A program made the translations under genes and the position numbers. Below are positions 10,976-22,565 of a stretch of 64,000 nucleotides of DNA, one piece after another (the stretch's first letter is position 1; every line of letters starts with the position of its first letter). Origin of the DNA: Euphorbia lathyris (lineage: Eukaryota > Streptophyta > Magnoliopsida > Malpighiales > Euphorbiaceae); contig NC_088916.1 in NCBI RefSeq assembly GCF_963576675.1, positions 87,313,501 to 87,377,500 of the forward strand, given 5' to 3'. The notes under the pieces are model-generated. The model did no database searches and was not told where the DNA came from. It saw only the letters and a program-made list of their open reading frames with translations.

Positions 10976-13900
10976 GATGAGAGGAGAAACGGGGTCGGGA
11001 GACGTCAGTAAACCATCTAGTCTAGCTCTTTCTGGCAACTCGAGTTCACCAATGCCACAACGAATGCGCAATCACCCGACGTTAAGGCACCGATTTAATC
11101 TGGTTCAGCGTACGTCCTCGGCGACCGCAAGACTTGGAGCATGAAGTTTCTGGGCACCCTTCCGCTTCCTATAGGTGCGAATCCTGAGATAGGCCGAAGA
11201 GGAGAATAAGTGAAGTCCCGGTAAGCAAGCCTTTCACCTCGGGGCTCTACCACTAGCTATGATCAGGTTTGGCTAAATGTCTAGAAAGCCTCGTCCCTAC
11301 GTTGATTAGCAAGGCGAGTTGGGCGCAACTTCGGAAAATCCTGATCAAAACTCCAGCTGTTCCCTGGATCTGATTCTCACACCTCCCCATTAGATTGATG
11401 AATTGGAAGCGAAATGCTGGAGAAGGAAGGGTGGAGAAAGATCTATAGAATCTACAACAACTGGGAGACCAGACCTATAAGGAAGGCCTCTTCTTCTTCT
11501 CTAGCCCTTGACTTACTTATTAGCCTCCGTCTCCGTATGCCCAAAAAAAGGAAGTCTTTCACTCATAGACTGCCTTAAGTATTCAGCATTTCAGCTGGAG
11601 CTCTTGTCGGAACTCGTATTTAAGTAGAAAGATCTATGGGCTACTTTCGCTTTTTTCGGCACGAAGACCCGAACCATCTTTCTTATATGGTCTGGCCATT
11701 AAGGGCTGTGGTCAAATTGACTTGGCGAAGTTTAATGGACGCCTTCCATCCGTGACACTATATAGCCCCCAAAAAAGGGATTCCGGGCGGTTTCTATATA
11801 AGCCAACGAGTCCACTTTGAGATGGTTAAACACCCCATCTTCAGTCGTGATTCCCCTTGGTCTAGTCACTGGAGTCGTTTGCCAGGAAAAAAGAGCAGCT
11901 TAGGTCAGTCAAGTATCTTTAGTGGATATTCCGTAGCGTAGCATGATCAGAGTCAATAACTTTCTCCATGCATTGGTCCGGTCAGTCAGAAGAAGGCTTA
12001 TATCATCTATGCGTGAAACTACGATCATTGCTAAAAATCCTGGTTCAAATGGCCGGTTTCCCTTCAGGAACGACCGACCCCTGAAAGAGGCAAAAAAGTA
12101 ATGTTTTAGCCATAGCGAGATCACCGATTTCCACATTTATGACATGTCCCTCGATAAAAAACAGGAATTAACCATTAAAGAAGAGAGAGTAAGATAGGTA
12201 CAATTCACTTCCTAATCCACAGGGACAGGGTAAGGAAGCTAGAACTAGAACAGAAGCACTCAAAGCATACGAATCTGCTTAATCAATTGTTTTTTAATAA
12301 TCTTCCAAAGCAGATCTTTCAACATCCAAACCAGATGAAGGAGAAAGGAGAAGGCTAACCTAACTGTATTCCCAGAATCGAATTGAAAGCGTGTCGAGGT
12401 AGGTTTTCCACCTTCTCAACTAGGGACGGCTGCTAGGACACAAAGCCGTTAAAGATTACGAAGAGAAGGGTGCGTCGGATTGGATAGAGTGTTTTGTTAG
12501 CTGAGAAAAAGAGTGGCAGCATTGAATTACCTTTGGTGCACTAAACTAAAGAGAGTTCCGCGAAGGCACTATTGGAGCGAGTTTTCATAAAAACCAAGCT
12601 TGCTATTCTAGCTCGGTTTGCTGTTTGCTCTTGTTGTTAGCATCATGATCAGGTTTAGGAGGCGCGAATAAAAGAACCTTTCTTTCGGATTATTCCATCC
12701 TATCATCCTTTGTAATGGGTTAACCTCATCACCTTCATCATCACTTTTCTAAGTGATAGATAGACATGAAGCTTTAATAAGTTTAGGCCTCGTTCACTGT
12801 GAGGTATTACCTGTTGGTTTTTGAGGAGAAGTAAAGTAGAAAAATCCGATTCTGCTACGCGCCTTTTCTTCTGCCACTTATCCTTGCACAGATGTTCTCG
12901 AATAAACTAAATGTCGCCGGGGGATATTTTTTTTAATAAGTAAGTGCCTAGCGCTTTCAAAAGAAAGTAAGTAAAGGAGGTAACAGAGCTAATGAGCGAG
13001 CCCTGGACCTTATATAGTGTCAAACCTTGCACTACTTAGGACATACAATTAACAATTTATCCCCCCCATAGGCAATCTGTCTCAATTCCACACTTCCCTT
13101 ACCCAGCTTGAAGTAGGAAGTGAAGTTACTGTCTTCACTTCAGGGCAATCAGTTTCTTATCTACGACACCTCTTTTACTATTTGTAAATCCCTTCTTAGT
13201 TAATGAAAATAGATGTCTCGCCTGTAGAATCTTTAGCTTAGCCTTAGCCTCGATAGAAATCCCATGCATCCCATCCACATCGGAGTCAATAGCAGCCTAC
13301 TCCGGGCTTATTATACGACAGCACTCGCAAAGGTAAAGTCCTTACTTAAACTTATTAAAGGCTTTAATTCTTCCTTCTGTCGAATTTCTTCCTTTTCTTT
13401 TCATGTGCAGCCTTTACTTTATCTTATTATACGATAAACCAGTAGGTATTCAATTTCCCTAGTCTAGCCTCAACCATATTTACAAAAGCTTTTTACCCAC
13501 GGTTACAAGGGTCCCGAGACAGACAAGTGATGCCAAAAGCATCAATACTACATACAAGCTTTTCCTCAACCCCATAGCAGCAGACTCCCTGACATCGGGA
13601 AAGGGCACTATACATATACAGAACGAGCACTCGAACCGATGGAATTGGGCGATTCAGACAATATATAAGGAAACCTAGGGCCCTATGACCCAATCCTTTT
13701 GGGATCTGAAAAACATAGTATAGTGTTAGAGCTCTCGTCAAAGGGTGAAGAAAGTGATTTTTTCAAACGCGTCATCGACTTACTCTACTCTATCAAGTAA
13801 GAGAGAGCGACAAATAATTAGAGCAGGATGTGGAATCTCTCTCCTATGCATTTTGCACCTACCCCAGGCGTGATCAGTAGAGAATAGATTCTGAAAAAGA

Positions 13901-14699
13901 AACTGCATTAGGCTTGATTCTGTCATAACGGATATGCGGGCAGACCCTGGATTTTAATTTGAAAGATAAGGGTTTCAGCTCAACAGGCGTATATATATAA
14001 TAAAAATAAAAAAGGCATAAATTCTTTCAAAGTAGCTAGTAGCTAAACCAGATTCAATTGAGTTGCTTTTCGTCTTTGAATGCCGAGCAAGTCGTCTCCT
14101 TCCTTTCAAAAGAACAGTCATTTTTTCTGTTGCCCGAAATGGCTTGGGTGGGAGCATTTCTTACTTGGTAAACTCTGTTTTAAGCCGATGTAGTTGCGGC
14201 GAGCAAGTAAATTCAAATTCAATAAAAAAGGAAAGTCCCATCCCCAGAGCGAGGGTACGAAAGATAGCCATTCTTCGCATCTCTCAAGGCAGAAAGACAG
14301 TCAGTCCGAGACTACTATTAATAAGACTCAGAGCTATACCCTACGCATTCCGTCTATTGCCTTCTAAGGCTAAAGAGCTTCCTCGATAACGAGCCGAGCT
14401 TCACTTCCTTTTCTTAGCAATTAGATCTCTTCCCCCCAGGTGCTATTCTTCTTGGTGGCTGCTTGAAAGCCTTAGAAGCTTGTGCTCCACTAAACAGGGC
14501 ATCTCATGATAGTTCCATACAAAACAATCTCTGTTCCCTTTACCAATCAACCATTTACTGTAAGTAAACACAAATGGAAGTTGATCCTTCACCATTCTCC
14601 AGCAATGAGTGGCATAGCTAGGGCAGGGCTTCTTTTTCAGACATGCGCCCAATCAGAAAAACGGAAGCTCTCAAATTCTATCTAAACTGTTGTCTGATA

Positions 14700-14945
14700 G
14701 ATTGGCCCGAATTTATGAACAAACGGGCTTTGTTCCTGGCCGTAATATTGTTGAAAATATTGCCCTTGCCTGCTGCGGATATTGAAAAGCATTATGGTTT
14801 GGACATTGCCAAAGTTGATATGCAAAAGGCTTACGTGTCTCTTGGGACTTCCTATTGGCTGTTTTAGCTAAGTTTGCTTTCTCATCTCAGTGGTACTCTT
14901 TCTTTTACGGATTGGCTCAGCACACATTTCTCTATCAAGAAATCT
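14700..14945 (+). pseudogene. LINE reverse transcriptase fragment
   Basis: Across two plus-strand frames there is QTGFVPGRNIVENIALA followed, after a frameshift, by DIEKHYGLDIAKVDMQKAYVS. These are the conserved RT blocks in which GF-x-x-GR-x-I-x-(D/E)NI precedes the K-(V/L)-D-(L/M)-x-KA(Y/F)D block. The catalytic DS after KAY is altered and the downstream frame is broken. No other LINE domain lies nearby. Confidence 0.75.
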
Positions 14946-17289
14946 TGCATTCATAACCAGTCTTTCCGCACATACTTCTAATGCCGGTATTGAATCCCAG
15001 AAAAAAGCATAGGAGAAGGCTGTTGCCAACTTGCTATTGAAGGCATAGATCGATCTTAGCACACCTTTTATATCCAACTCATTCTGCTGTAAGGCTACGC
15101 ATAGCGCAACTATAAGGTAGGTAATCGCTTTTCTTTAAAGGAGAGAGAAGGGAAGGCCCAGTGCCTGATCGATGAATTCACTTGAGAAAGCGTATCGGCC
15201 TGATCCTAGTGGCTCGGAAGGTCATTCATACTTCATTTCTTTCTGGGGATAAAAGAGAGTTGGATAACAAAACCAACAAAAGAAAATGGGGAAGTTTGTC
15301 TTGAGTCTTCTTGGGGGGCAAAGAGTAATCACAGATAGCGTCGTTTTTCTTCGTCAATCAATTCTATTAGCACCCACCTTTGGATCTGGAAGTGAGGATG
15401 TTCTAGTCTAGTTACAGATGAATGGAGTGGTATTTCCGAGTCCATAATATGGGAATCGCTTGTTATTTAGATATCCCGACTGTGCACGACACTAGGACAG
15501 AGGTTTTAACTGTAGTAAGAGTAAGCCGCAGAACCTTCTTGTACTAACCGCACTTAGAGTATTACTAACTCAAAGCAAGGCCAACCCCTTAGGGCATTAG
15601 CCAGAACCAGATAACTTAGGCTTGATGGTAATTCACCCGTACCAACCTAGTCACAAGCCACAATGGATCCCCGGTAGCCAACCCATAAAGGAAAGGAGTT
15701 AGACAATAGGAATTAAGTTGTTTAGCTGGTAGGGCAATCAGAATCATCCTTGAACCTTCTGAGAGATATCCTTTTGTCTAATCCATCTTATTAAGGTGGA
15801 GGGCCTGGAGTTCCTTTTTTGATTCCCTTTTGTAGAAGCAAAAGCACGACCCGGAAAGATCCTTCACAGATAGAAAGAATCCAGGTTCCGCTCTACTTCT
15901 CCAAATTCGTTTGTATAATGGGGATAAGCGAATTGCGAGCATACTCGATGTCGATGTGAGGCAGCTATGCGTGTGCTGTGCTAGAGAGGAAATAAAGCCA
16001 AGCTGATATCATATAAAGGTATGGCATAATATTGATTGGCAGGTCTACTAGAGATGGCTTTTCTGGGAATCAGTCTTCATCCTCTTCCCTGACTTGGTTT
16101 GCTCCGTTGTGAAAGAATCCGCAGGAGTGAACTGTGCTGCTAGCGAGGAGGGTCCTTTTTTCTCTTGCCTTGGACATTGGTAAATCCGTCCCTCTCAGCT
16201 CTCCTAGCGATGTCACCTATTCCCACCCAAGGAATTGCTTATTACAGACAGACCGGTCCCACAGCTGAAGACGAGAAGCATTCGCAGAGTTTATTCACTC
16301 GCAGGCAGGCTTGCTCATTCATTCGTTTGTCAGCTCGCTCGCTGTCTACTAAACGAGCCAAGAAAAAACAGCCGTACAGAAACAAAAAAGAGGACTTTAC
16401 CCTTCTATCAAAAGGGCTTACATCTAATCTAGTGTTAGCAGCCCTACTTAAGAAAGAATAAGAACAGTAGGAAAGAAGAGCTTTCATGTAATGCCGTGGC
16501 TACTCTTTTTGTTTTTTATTAGATCAAGGGGAAGTTCTTGCTCCTCTCCTAAGGACACTATCCAGCTTTCTTTTTTTACTTTATTAGTTTAAGCTTGCTT
16601 GCATTGACACCCTGTAAGATGAAGAGTCAGCTTTTTGAGATTAAGCCATTGTGGGGCCTCCCTCTGCTGAGAAAGTTCTTTGATGGAGTTGCAGCTCTTT
16701 ATCACCATGTCTTCCCTTAAGCTCGAGATGTCTTTCCCATGATCGAGAAGGAAGAAGTTAGAATGTCCATCTACAAATCTACAATGAAGATAGGGTACCT
16801 ACCATCGATCAAATAAATCGAGTAAAGTAAAAGTAAGGGGTCTTTCGCCTTCGAGACAGAGGTAACATCTATGAGCTAGGATTCAATTAAACCTTTGAAA
16901 AAAAAAGAAAAATTTGACATCAATCATCCATTGGATCTTTCTCTTGCATCAGACGAGCTCGCACTACTCGAAGCGAAGCCTCCGTAAACTCATTGTTGGG
17001 TTCTATCGTAGTGAAGGTTGCTGTGAAGAGATCCTTGTGCCAGTGAAGATTGCTTCCAGTGATCGGGAAATAAAAATACAAAAACCTATTGTGAAATAGT
17101 CAATCTCTTCCCGGACTGAAGGAAGAAAGATCGTAAGGGGCGCCCTTTCAAGTAGTAGCTATATCGTATTGAAAGAACTATATAGGTGCACGCATTAAAA
17201 ATCTCTACGGCACAGGCATAAGAACAGATGCAAAGGAAGACACTCTCGCATGAATTACGAGTAATAATCTCGCCAGGAGAGGGGAACTA

Positions 17290-17790
17290 TCTGATCAAAT
17301 CAAGTTTTCTTTTTCCTATCATAGGCAGCTTCCTTATATGTAAATCACAATCTACAAATAAATAAAAAATGTGCTACATCATCATTATCATCATCAGATG
17401 GGTAATTTTTCTCATTACCAACCACATAATCTTGCAAGCGAGCAGGCAAGCGGCGTTGGTGCTGTGGATGACTAGAAGACTCTGCAGGAGTAGGCGTCAC
17501 ATGTGATGGAGGAACATCATTAGTAGACTGCACAATTTGATCTTCAACTTGTCTTTCTCTATTGACATGACAACAATTAGCACCGGCAAAGATAATATTA
17601 TCTTGAACTGACCAATCCCAAACACCATCCTCGCCAAAAGAAAAGTAAGATCTCGACTGACTTTTTAGTCTTCGGATTATACAGCTTGTCACCTTTCGTC
17701 TCATGACTGTAGCCAATAAAGATACACTTTTTTTTGCCTTGTCATCTAGCTTCAGGCACGGCAATACAACAACCTTTATGATCAAGCAAT
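17290..17790 (-). pseudogene. Copia pol linker fragment inside the organelle-like block
   Basis: The minus-strand frame starts with KLDDKAKKS, the point where copia integrases have KLD-x-K-(S/A)-x-x-C-x-F-(I/L)-G-Y. It runs with frameshifts through GEDGVWDWS and ends with LPARLQDYVVGNEKNYPSDD and an FTYKEA block, which lead into RT in intact elements. The RT itself is absent. This is the region between integrase and RT only. Confidence 0.7.
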
Positions 17791-17915
17791 TGTAAACTCC
17801 TTATTTAGGCTAGCTACTTTGCTGATTAACAAGATTATCGCATTGGAGCTGTGACAGTTACGTAAACTACTTTCTTAATGAATCTGAGGTCAAAGCCAGT
17901 GAGTAAGCCTACCCA

Positions 17916-18188
17916 CTAGGCCCTTGAGGAAGATCCAATATATATAATAATATATATATAGATATGTCGGCGAAGCAGCTGTTGAGGGGTTGAAGCTTTG
18001 TGCCGTGTCCAACCAGATGTACTCGTCCCGAAGAACAGTATAACCAGACCAAGCAATATAGCAGCTACCTTTAAGCGTATCATGTCTACCGAATCATTAG
18101 GATGTACCTGTGGCGGGTCTGCTTCATTGAAGTATTCTCTCCTGTTGTGAAAGACAGCTCTATTCGCGTCTTGCTTGCCAGTCTCCAA
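17916..18188 (-). CDS. Hypothetical ORF with one membrane segment
   Basis: This 90-codon ORF is in the organelle-like block. I do not recognise it. It has a polar N-terminus (METGKQDANRAVFHNRREYF), a single hydrophobic helix (LKVAAILLGLVILFF) at about residues 44-58, and a low-complexity IYIYII tail encoded by a TA-rich stretch. The tail suggests the real reading frame, if any, stopped earlier. It could be a degraded organelle or nuclear gene fragment. Confidence 0.25.
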   Translation of the reverse strand: METGKQDANRAVFHNRREYFNEADPPQVHPNDSVDMIRLKVAAILLGLVILFFGTSTSGWTRHKASTPQQLLRRHIYIYIIIYIGSSSRA

Positions 18189-20272
18189 GGGATTAAATAT
18201 AAAGACTCACTACACTGTTCCAATAGCTTTGACTCCCTAACATTGATTTGACTCCCATCCCAGAACCGCAGTTACTATATATAATCAGATTCCATAACGT
18301 ACATGTGTACTCTATCTGCAAAAGAAAGATCTTTTTGAAGCGGTTATTACCACAGCGGATGCTAAGACTGGACTTGCTCGCATCTCTCTCAAGAGTAAAA
18401 AGAAATCCCCTATTCGCTGCCCCCACGTGAAAGCTATAGAAGTACCATATTTTTCTTTAACTGCAACTGCGCAGAAAGAAAGGCTCCCCTTCGTGTTCGT
18501 GCCCCACGGTCTAATAGATGTGTCAAAGAGGGGATATTCCCCTAAGAGCGGAAATCCCCCACCCAAACGACTTGCAGTATATTCGTCGCAAACATTATTT
18601 ATTTGTCCAATTCTTCCATTCCCTCCTTCTATCAAAGAGCCAAACTATTCGATGAAGCGAATTCGATAGCACATTGTGAAATTCCTCTTTCCACTAGCAG
18701 CTTATTCTCAAACAGGAGATTCTATTCTGATTCAATTTCATTCACCGGCTATTCACTCACCATTTGGACATTTGTAAACAACCTAGCAGCAGCTTCTTAT
18801 ACTGCGAATTCTTCTTCAATGGTTACACCGACAAGAGCTCTTTACGGTCTGACTTCTGTGGCATTTGTCCCCAGCTTTCAGTGAAGTTCCTAAATAAAAA
18901 ATTCATATCTGATGTCCGACATTTCGAGAGGCATATGAATAGTGAATATATCCCCCTTCCTAAAGACCCACGAAAAGGGGGTATTCTTGTCTTTCACTCT
19001 CATTACTTTTCTTGTGGGGAAGAGCTGCTTTTCAAACGTCACTCGTTCAAAAGCCACTTTAGTTGATGTGTCCCATGCTAAGTAGCTTCGACTTGCTCTT
19101 ACGAGATATGCCTTGCCTGCATTAAGAGAAGAAGGTGGGCCTTGGTCTTCTTCAGAATATTCAGGTCCAAAGTTCTCACTCCAAGTATTCCGTTCGTTTT
19201 ATCCCATACGAATCCAAGACAATTTTCAGCAGACTTAGTTAGTTAAGAGGACCATCTATTCAGGCTTGGCACACTAAGAGAGGATCCTCCACAGCTAAGG
19301 AATTCACTTGGCCTTGTTGGATCGATCAAGACAACTTCCCTCCCAACTAGCTCCCACACTCAAGCTTATTTATTTAGCTACAGGGCAACTAGTTTAAATA
19401 CTTATTAAATAGAATAGGATCTTTCTTAGCCCACCGGTGTACGTGATTCACTAGTCTAGCCTTCTCTTCCCTCTGCTCTGGGGAATATGATTAAGCTCTT
19501 GCTCACTAGATTTGAAGGGAGAGACCCGGGAACACATGTGGTTCTTTTATTTGGCGATACTCGTGCAAGCTCAAAATAGATGTACTCTCGAGTCGCTAAA
19601 CCCGGGGAATTGGACATAAAGAGCTCTTTCATTTTAAGAGAGGCTCTTTCCTTGTGTATCGGCAGGTACCAGTTCCTGAGAAGACAAGGGAGTCCCAAAC
19701 GGTTTCTTACGCTAAGCTCAGTTATGTGAGTGCTGCAAGGGAGTAACGTGAGCTACGTCTTAATATTGAGAAGGTAGCGATCTTGTTCCAAAGGAAGGCT
19801 CAAGAGCCGTGGATATCCTATAGTGAAAGTAAGGGCCCTTCTTTTTTTTTAGTAGAATGTCGCGTGAAGCTTTTTTTTTCATTCTGAATCTTGTCACTGA
19901 CTCGAGGTTTTCGCCTAATGAATTCGTTTACATTTCCTTTCCGATTTCAAAACAATTGAAAAAATCTTCATATATATAGAAAACAAAGCAAACCACTTTT
20001 CTTTCCCCTGTAAAATTGAAAGAATAGCATTATATATATATATTATGGATATGGAAAAAAAATGCAATTCAACTGCCACATCAGTTAAACTCAACCATTG
20101 AATACTGAAAGAAAGCATAAATGATCTAGTTCATTATTGAATGTATTGTTTAAGAAAAAGTAGAAATATCATATAAGATTCGAAGGGCGATTTACTGTCG
20201 AGAAAAAAGAGATAGGCTAGACTAAGAGCTCCCAGGAAGCAGGAAGGACGCTTTCAGAGACCGTCGAAACGG

Positions 20273-20596
20273 ATGCCACACCTCACCTCAAGCCAAATTG
20301 CTACAAATATTCGGGAGTGCATAAGAAAAGGTCTCGGGGGGGATCCCATGGCCAAGACAATCATGCGGCCAAAGAAGGTAAGACCCGCCGCTTGGATAGA
20401 AGATGGCTTTCGCCAAAGAAAAAGCCCAATCGAAAATAACTACCATATGATATGTATGCTAGCCTACGACAGAGGCCAAACCAACCCAGGAGAGTTTTAT
20501 ATAAAGAACGAGAGAGCGATCGTGCTTCTTGCGAGGCTTCACCTACGCTTGAAATGGCCTAACGGAAACAGTCCTGAGTCGGTCAATCAAACATAG
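20273..20596 (+). CDS. Hypothetical ORF of 107 codons
   Basis: This is a basic, Arg/Lys-rich product with no motif I can name, near the right end of the organelle-like block. Its composition (RPKKVRPAAWIEDGFRQRK and similar) is more protein-like than that of most ORFs in the block. No upstream signal or relatives can be judged by eye. It may be a chance ORF or a remnant of an unidentified gene. Confidence 0.2.
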   Translation: MPHLTSSQIATNIRECIRKGLGGDPMAKTIMRPKKVRPAAWIEDGFRQRKSPIENNYHMICMLAYDRGQTNPGEFYIKNERAIVLLARLHLRLKWPNGNSPESVNQT

Positions 20597-20889
20597 AGTT
20601 AGTAAGTCCAACAATCAGACGGGCTCAGCGAATGCTGCCTTCACTCATTCTTGGGCCTTCGGGCCCGTCAGGGACGACTCCAGTCAAGCAATACAAAGAA
20701 TGACATTGACCAGCCAGATATCACGTAGAAAAGACAGATCCGACCCCCTCGCGGGGAGCCTAGTCCAAGGAGTAGTTCGCAGAGCACTATGTACAGGCTG
20801 CAAAGGGCAGCGCCCCTTTTACAGGGAAAGTTTGATTGCGTGGAAAGGGATAGTGAGGGCTCAAATACTTACTAAGAGTTAGTACTATG

Positions 20890-21396
20890 CCTCTAATGCC
20901 AGTTAAAGATGAACCTAGAAAGTCACACACATACAAGTTGTTTGTATCTAGCTTTTGTTAAATTGATTAATTAAAAGTGTTTTAATTAATTAATTGACAC
21001 AATTGAATATGTCAATGGGATTGACAAAACATTCTAACACTGTTTGATATTCAATTGAAATGAGGAATAAATAATAATTCTTACTCAATTTAAATTGATG
21101 TCTTTTTCCGAATATAATAGTCAAGTGTTGACCGTTAGTATTAAGAGGTGTCTTAAATTAGCTCCTCTAAGTATGTATTAAGGAATATAATAGTAATTAA
21201 TTAAGTTGTTAATTAATTATTATTATATATAATAATAATAATATAATTAATTATTATATTAATTTATTATTATTATTATATTAATTATTTTATATATATA
21301 TATATATATCTATATATATATATATATATATAAAACATGCACCACGACACTTGTCCTAGTGCATGCTTTGTTTCAATCCTAAAGGATTGAAACAAA

Positions 21397-21436
<40 letters not shown>

Positions 21437-21650
21437 AACGATATATATATACATACTACGGAATAATAATAGCAATATACGATTTTTGCGGTTCAGAAAA
21501 ATCGGATCCGAAATCAGTTTTCGATTTTGAGCAAGATTAATCAGTTTCTTCAAGGCTTGATCTAATCGACTTAGTGGACTGACTAGAGGCTTCACCACTA
21601 GAGAAGCTTTAATACCGGATTGGAATCTACAAGAGGTATTTTTCCAATCT
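20890..21650 (+). repeat. Probable 5' LTR and leader of Copia-B
   Basis: There is no partner copy in the window, so the boundaries are tentative. The segment contains (TA)n runs at about 21290-21332 and 21400-21434 and a perfect 32-base hairpin between them. No tRNA-Met primer site was found. Confidence 0.4.
21366..21397. repeat. Perfect hairpin between two (TA)n tracts
   Basis: Two 15-base arms (CTTTGTTTCAATCCT and its exact complement) are separated by AA. (TA)n microsatellites lie on both sides within about 40 bases. It could form a cruciform. No run of T follows, so it is not terminator-like. Confidence 0.85.
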
Positions 21651-21675
21651 CGTAGTATAAATATCAATTTGATTA

Positions 21676-22550
21676 TTGAAGAACTTAATGATCTTAGTTA
21701 AGGATTTGATGTCAGACATCAGATGCTTGACTGTTTATCAGAGTGATTGGATCACACTGATTGTTTGTTTAGGAAATTTTTTTGAAATTCGTTTCTTAAA
21801 TACCAAGATACTTCCGCTTCAAATCCTTCAGAGTCTAGTAGAAAATGGTTTTGAAGAACCAGTCTCTGAGACTGTGTTGACAAACGCACAACAGCTGCAA
21901 CTAGAGAATGCTAGAACCAAAGACCATAAGGTGAAGCACTATCTTTTCCGAGCCATTGATAGAGCAATTTTCGAACAGATCTTGGATAGACGCAATTCAA
22001 AGATCGTTTGGGAGTCCCTGAAGAGAAAGTTTGGAGGAAATGAACGAGTGAAGAGATCAATTCTTAACTCTTTAAAGAGAGATTTTGAAATTCTGCAAAT
22101 GAAGAAGGAGAAACTATCATAGATTACTTTTCCAGGGTCATGACAGTAGCCAAAAAAATGCGCATCAATGGAGGAAATATGCAAGACTCGGACGTAGTAC
22201 AAAAGATTCTTCGCACATTAACAAATCAGTTTACCTATGTGGTGATTTCCATTGAAGAATCCAAAGACACCGAATCCATGTCTGTGGATGAGCTTCAAAG
22301 TTGTCTGGTGATACATGAACAGAAGTTTAAAAAGAAGATGGTGGAGAAGAGCAACAACGACATTGATCAAGCTTTCAAAGTAGAAAGCAATTGAGGCCGA
22401 GACAGAGGCAGAGGAACTTACAAAGGTCGAGGACGTGGAAGAGGAAGACAATCATTCTCAAAAGCCACTGTACAATGTTTCAAATGTCATAATTTGGGGC
22501 ATTTTCAATATGAATGTCCTTAATGGGACAAGGAGGCTAACTATGCTGAG
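21676..22550 (+). pseudogene. Copia-B gag with zinc knuckle
   Basis: Two frames (to 22122 and 22140-22394) carry the UBN2-type gag: FEQILDRRNSKIVWESLKRK, then MRINGGNMQDSDVVQKILRT. An in-frame TGA after KVESN is followed by a GRGRGR-rich basic region and a CCHC knuckle (CFKCHNLGHFQYEC), with another stop right after it. The frameshift near 22122 and the two stops make it nonfunctional. Confidence 0.85.
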
Positions 22551-22565
22551 TTCGAGGAGTTAGTT

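Larger units (their letters stand above)
10980..20885. other. Organelle-like insert, candidate nuclear mitochondrial DNA (NUMT)
   Basis: Base composition and texture change sharply at about 10980 and again at about 20885. The block is visibly richer in G+C than the AT-rich flanks, has no long ORF, and is full of short purine/pyrimidine runs of the AAGTAAGAGAGAGCGAC kind. That is the look of intergenic DNA in plant mitochondrial genomes. It also contains scraps of a LINE reverse transcriptase (about 14700) and a copia pol (about 17300-17790), which plant mitochondrial genomes commonly carry. I could not recognise a mitochondrial gene, rRNA or tRNA, so the assignment rests on texture alone. Apart from the entries listed separately I see nothing annotatable here. 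Confidence 0.5.

Noticed and set aside
10980..20885. Possible plastid DNA insert with genes
   Set aside because: No plastid gene, rRNA or tRNA could be recognised, and plastid DNA is gene-dense. The mitochondrial-like reading is preferred but unproven.
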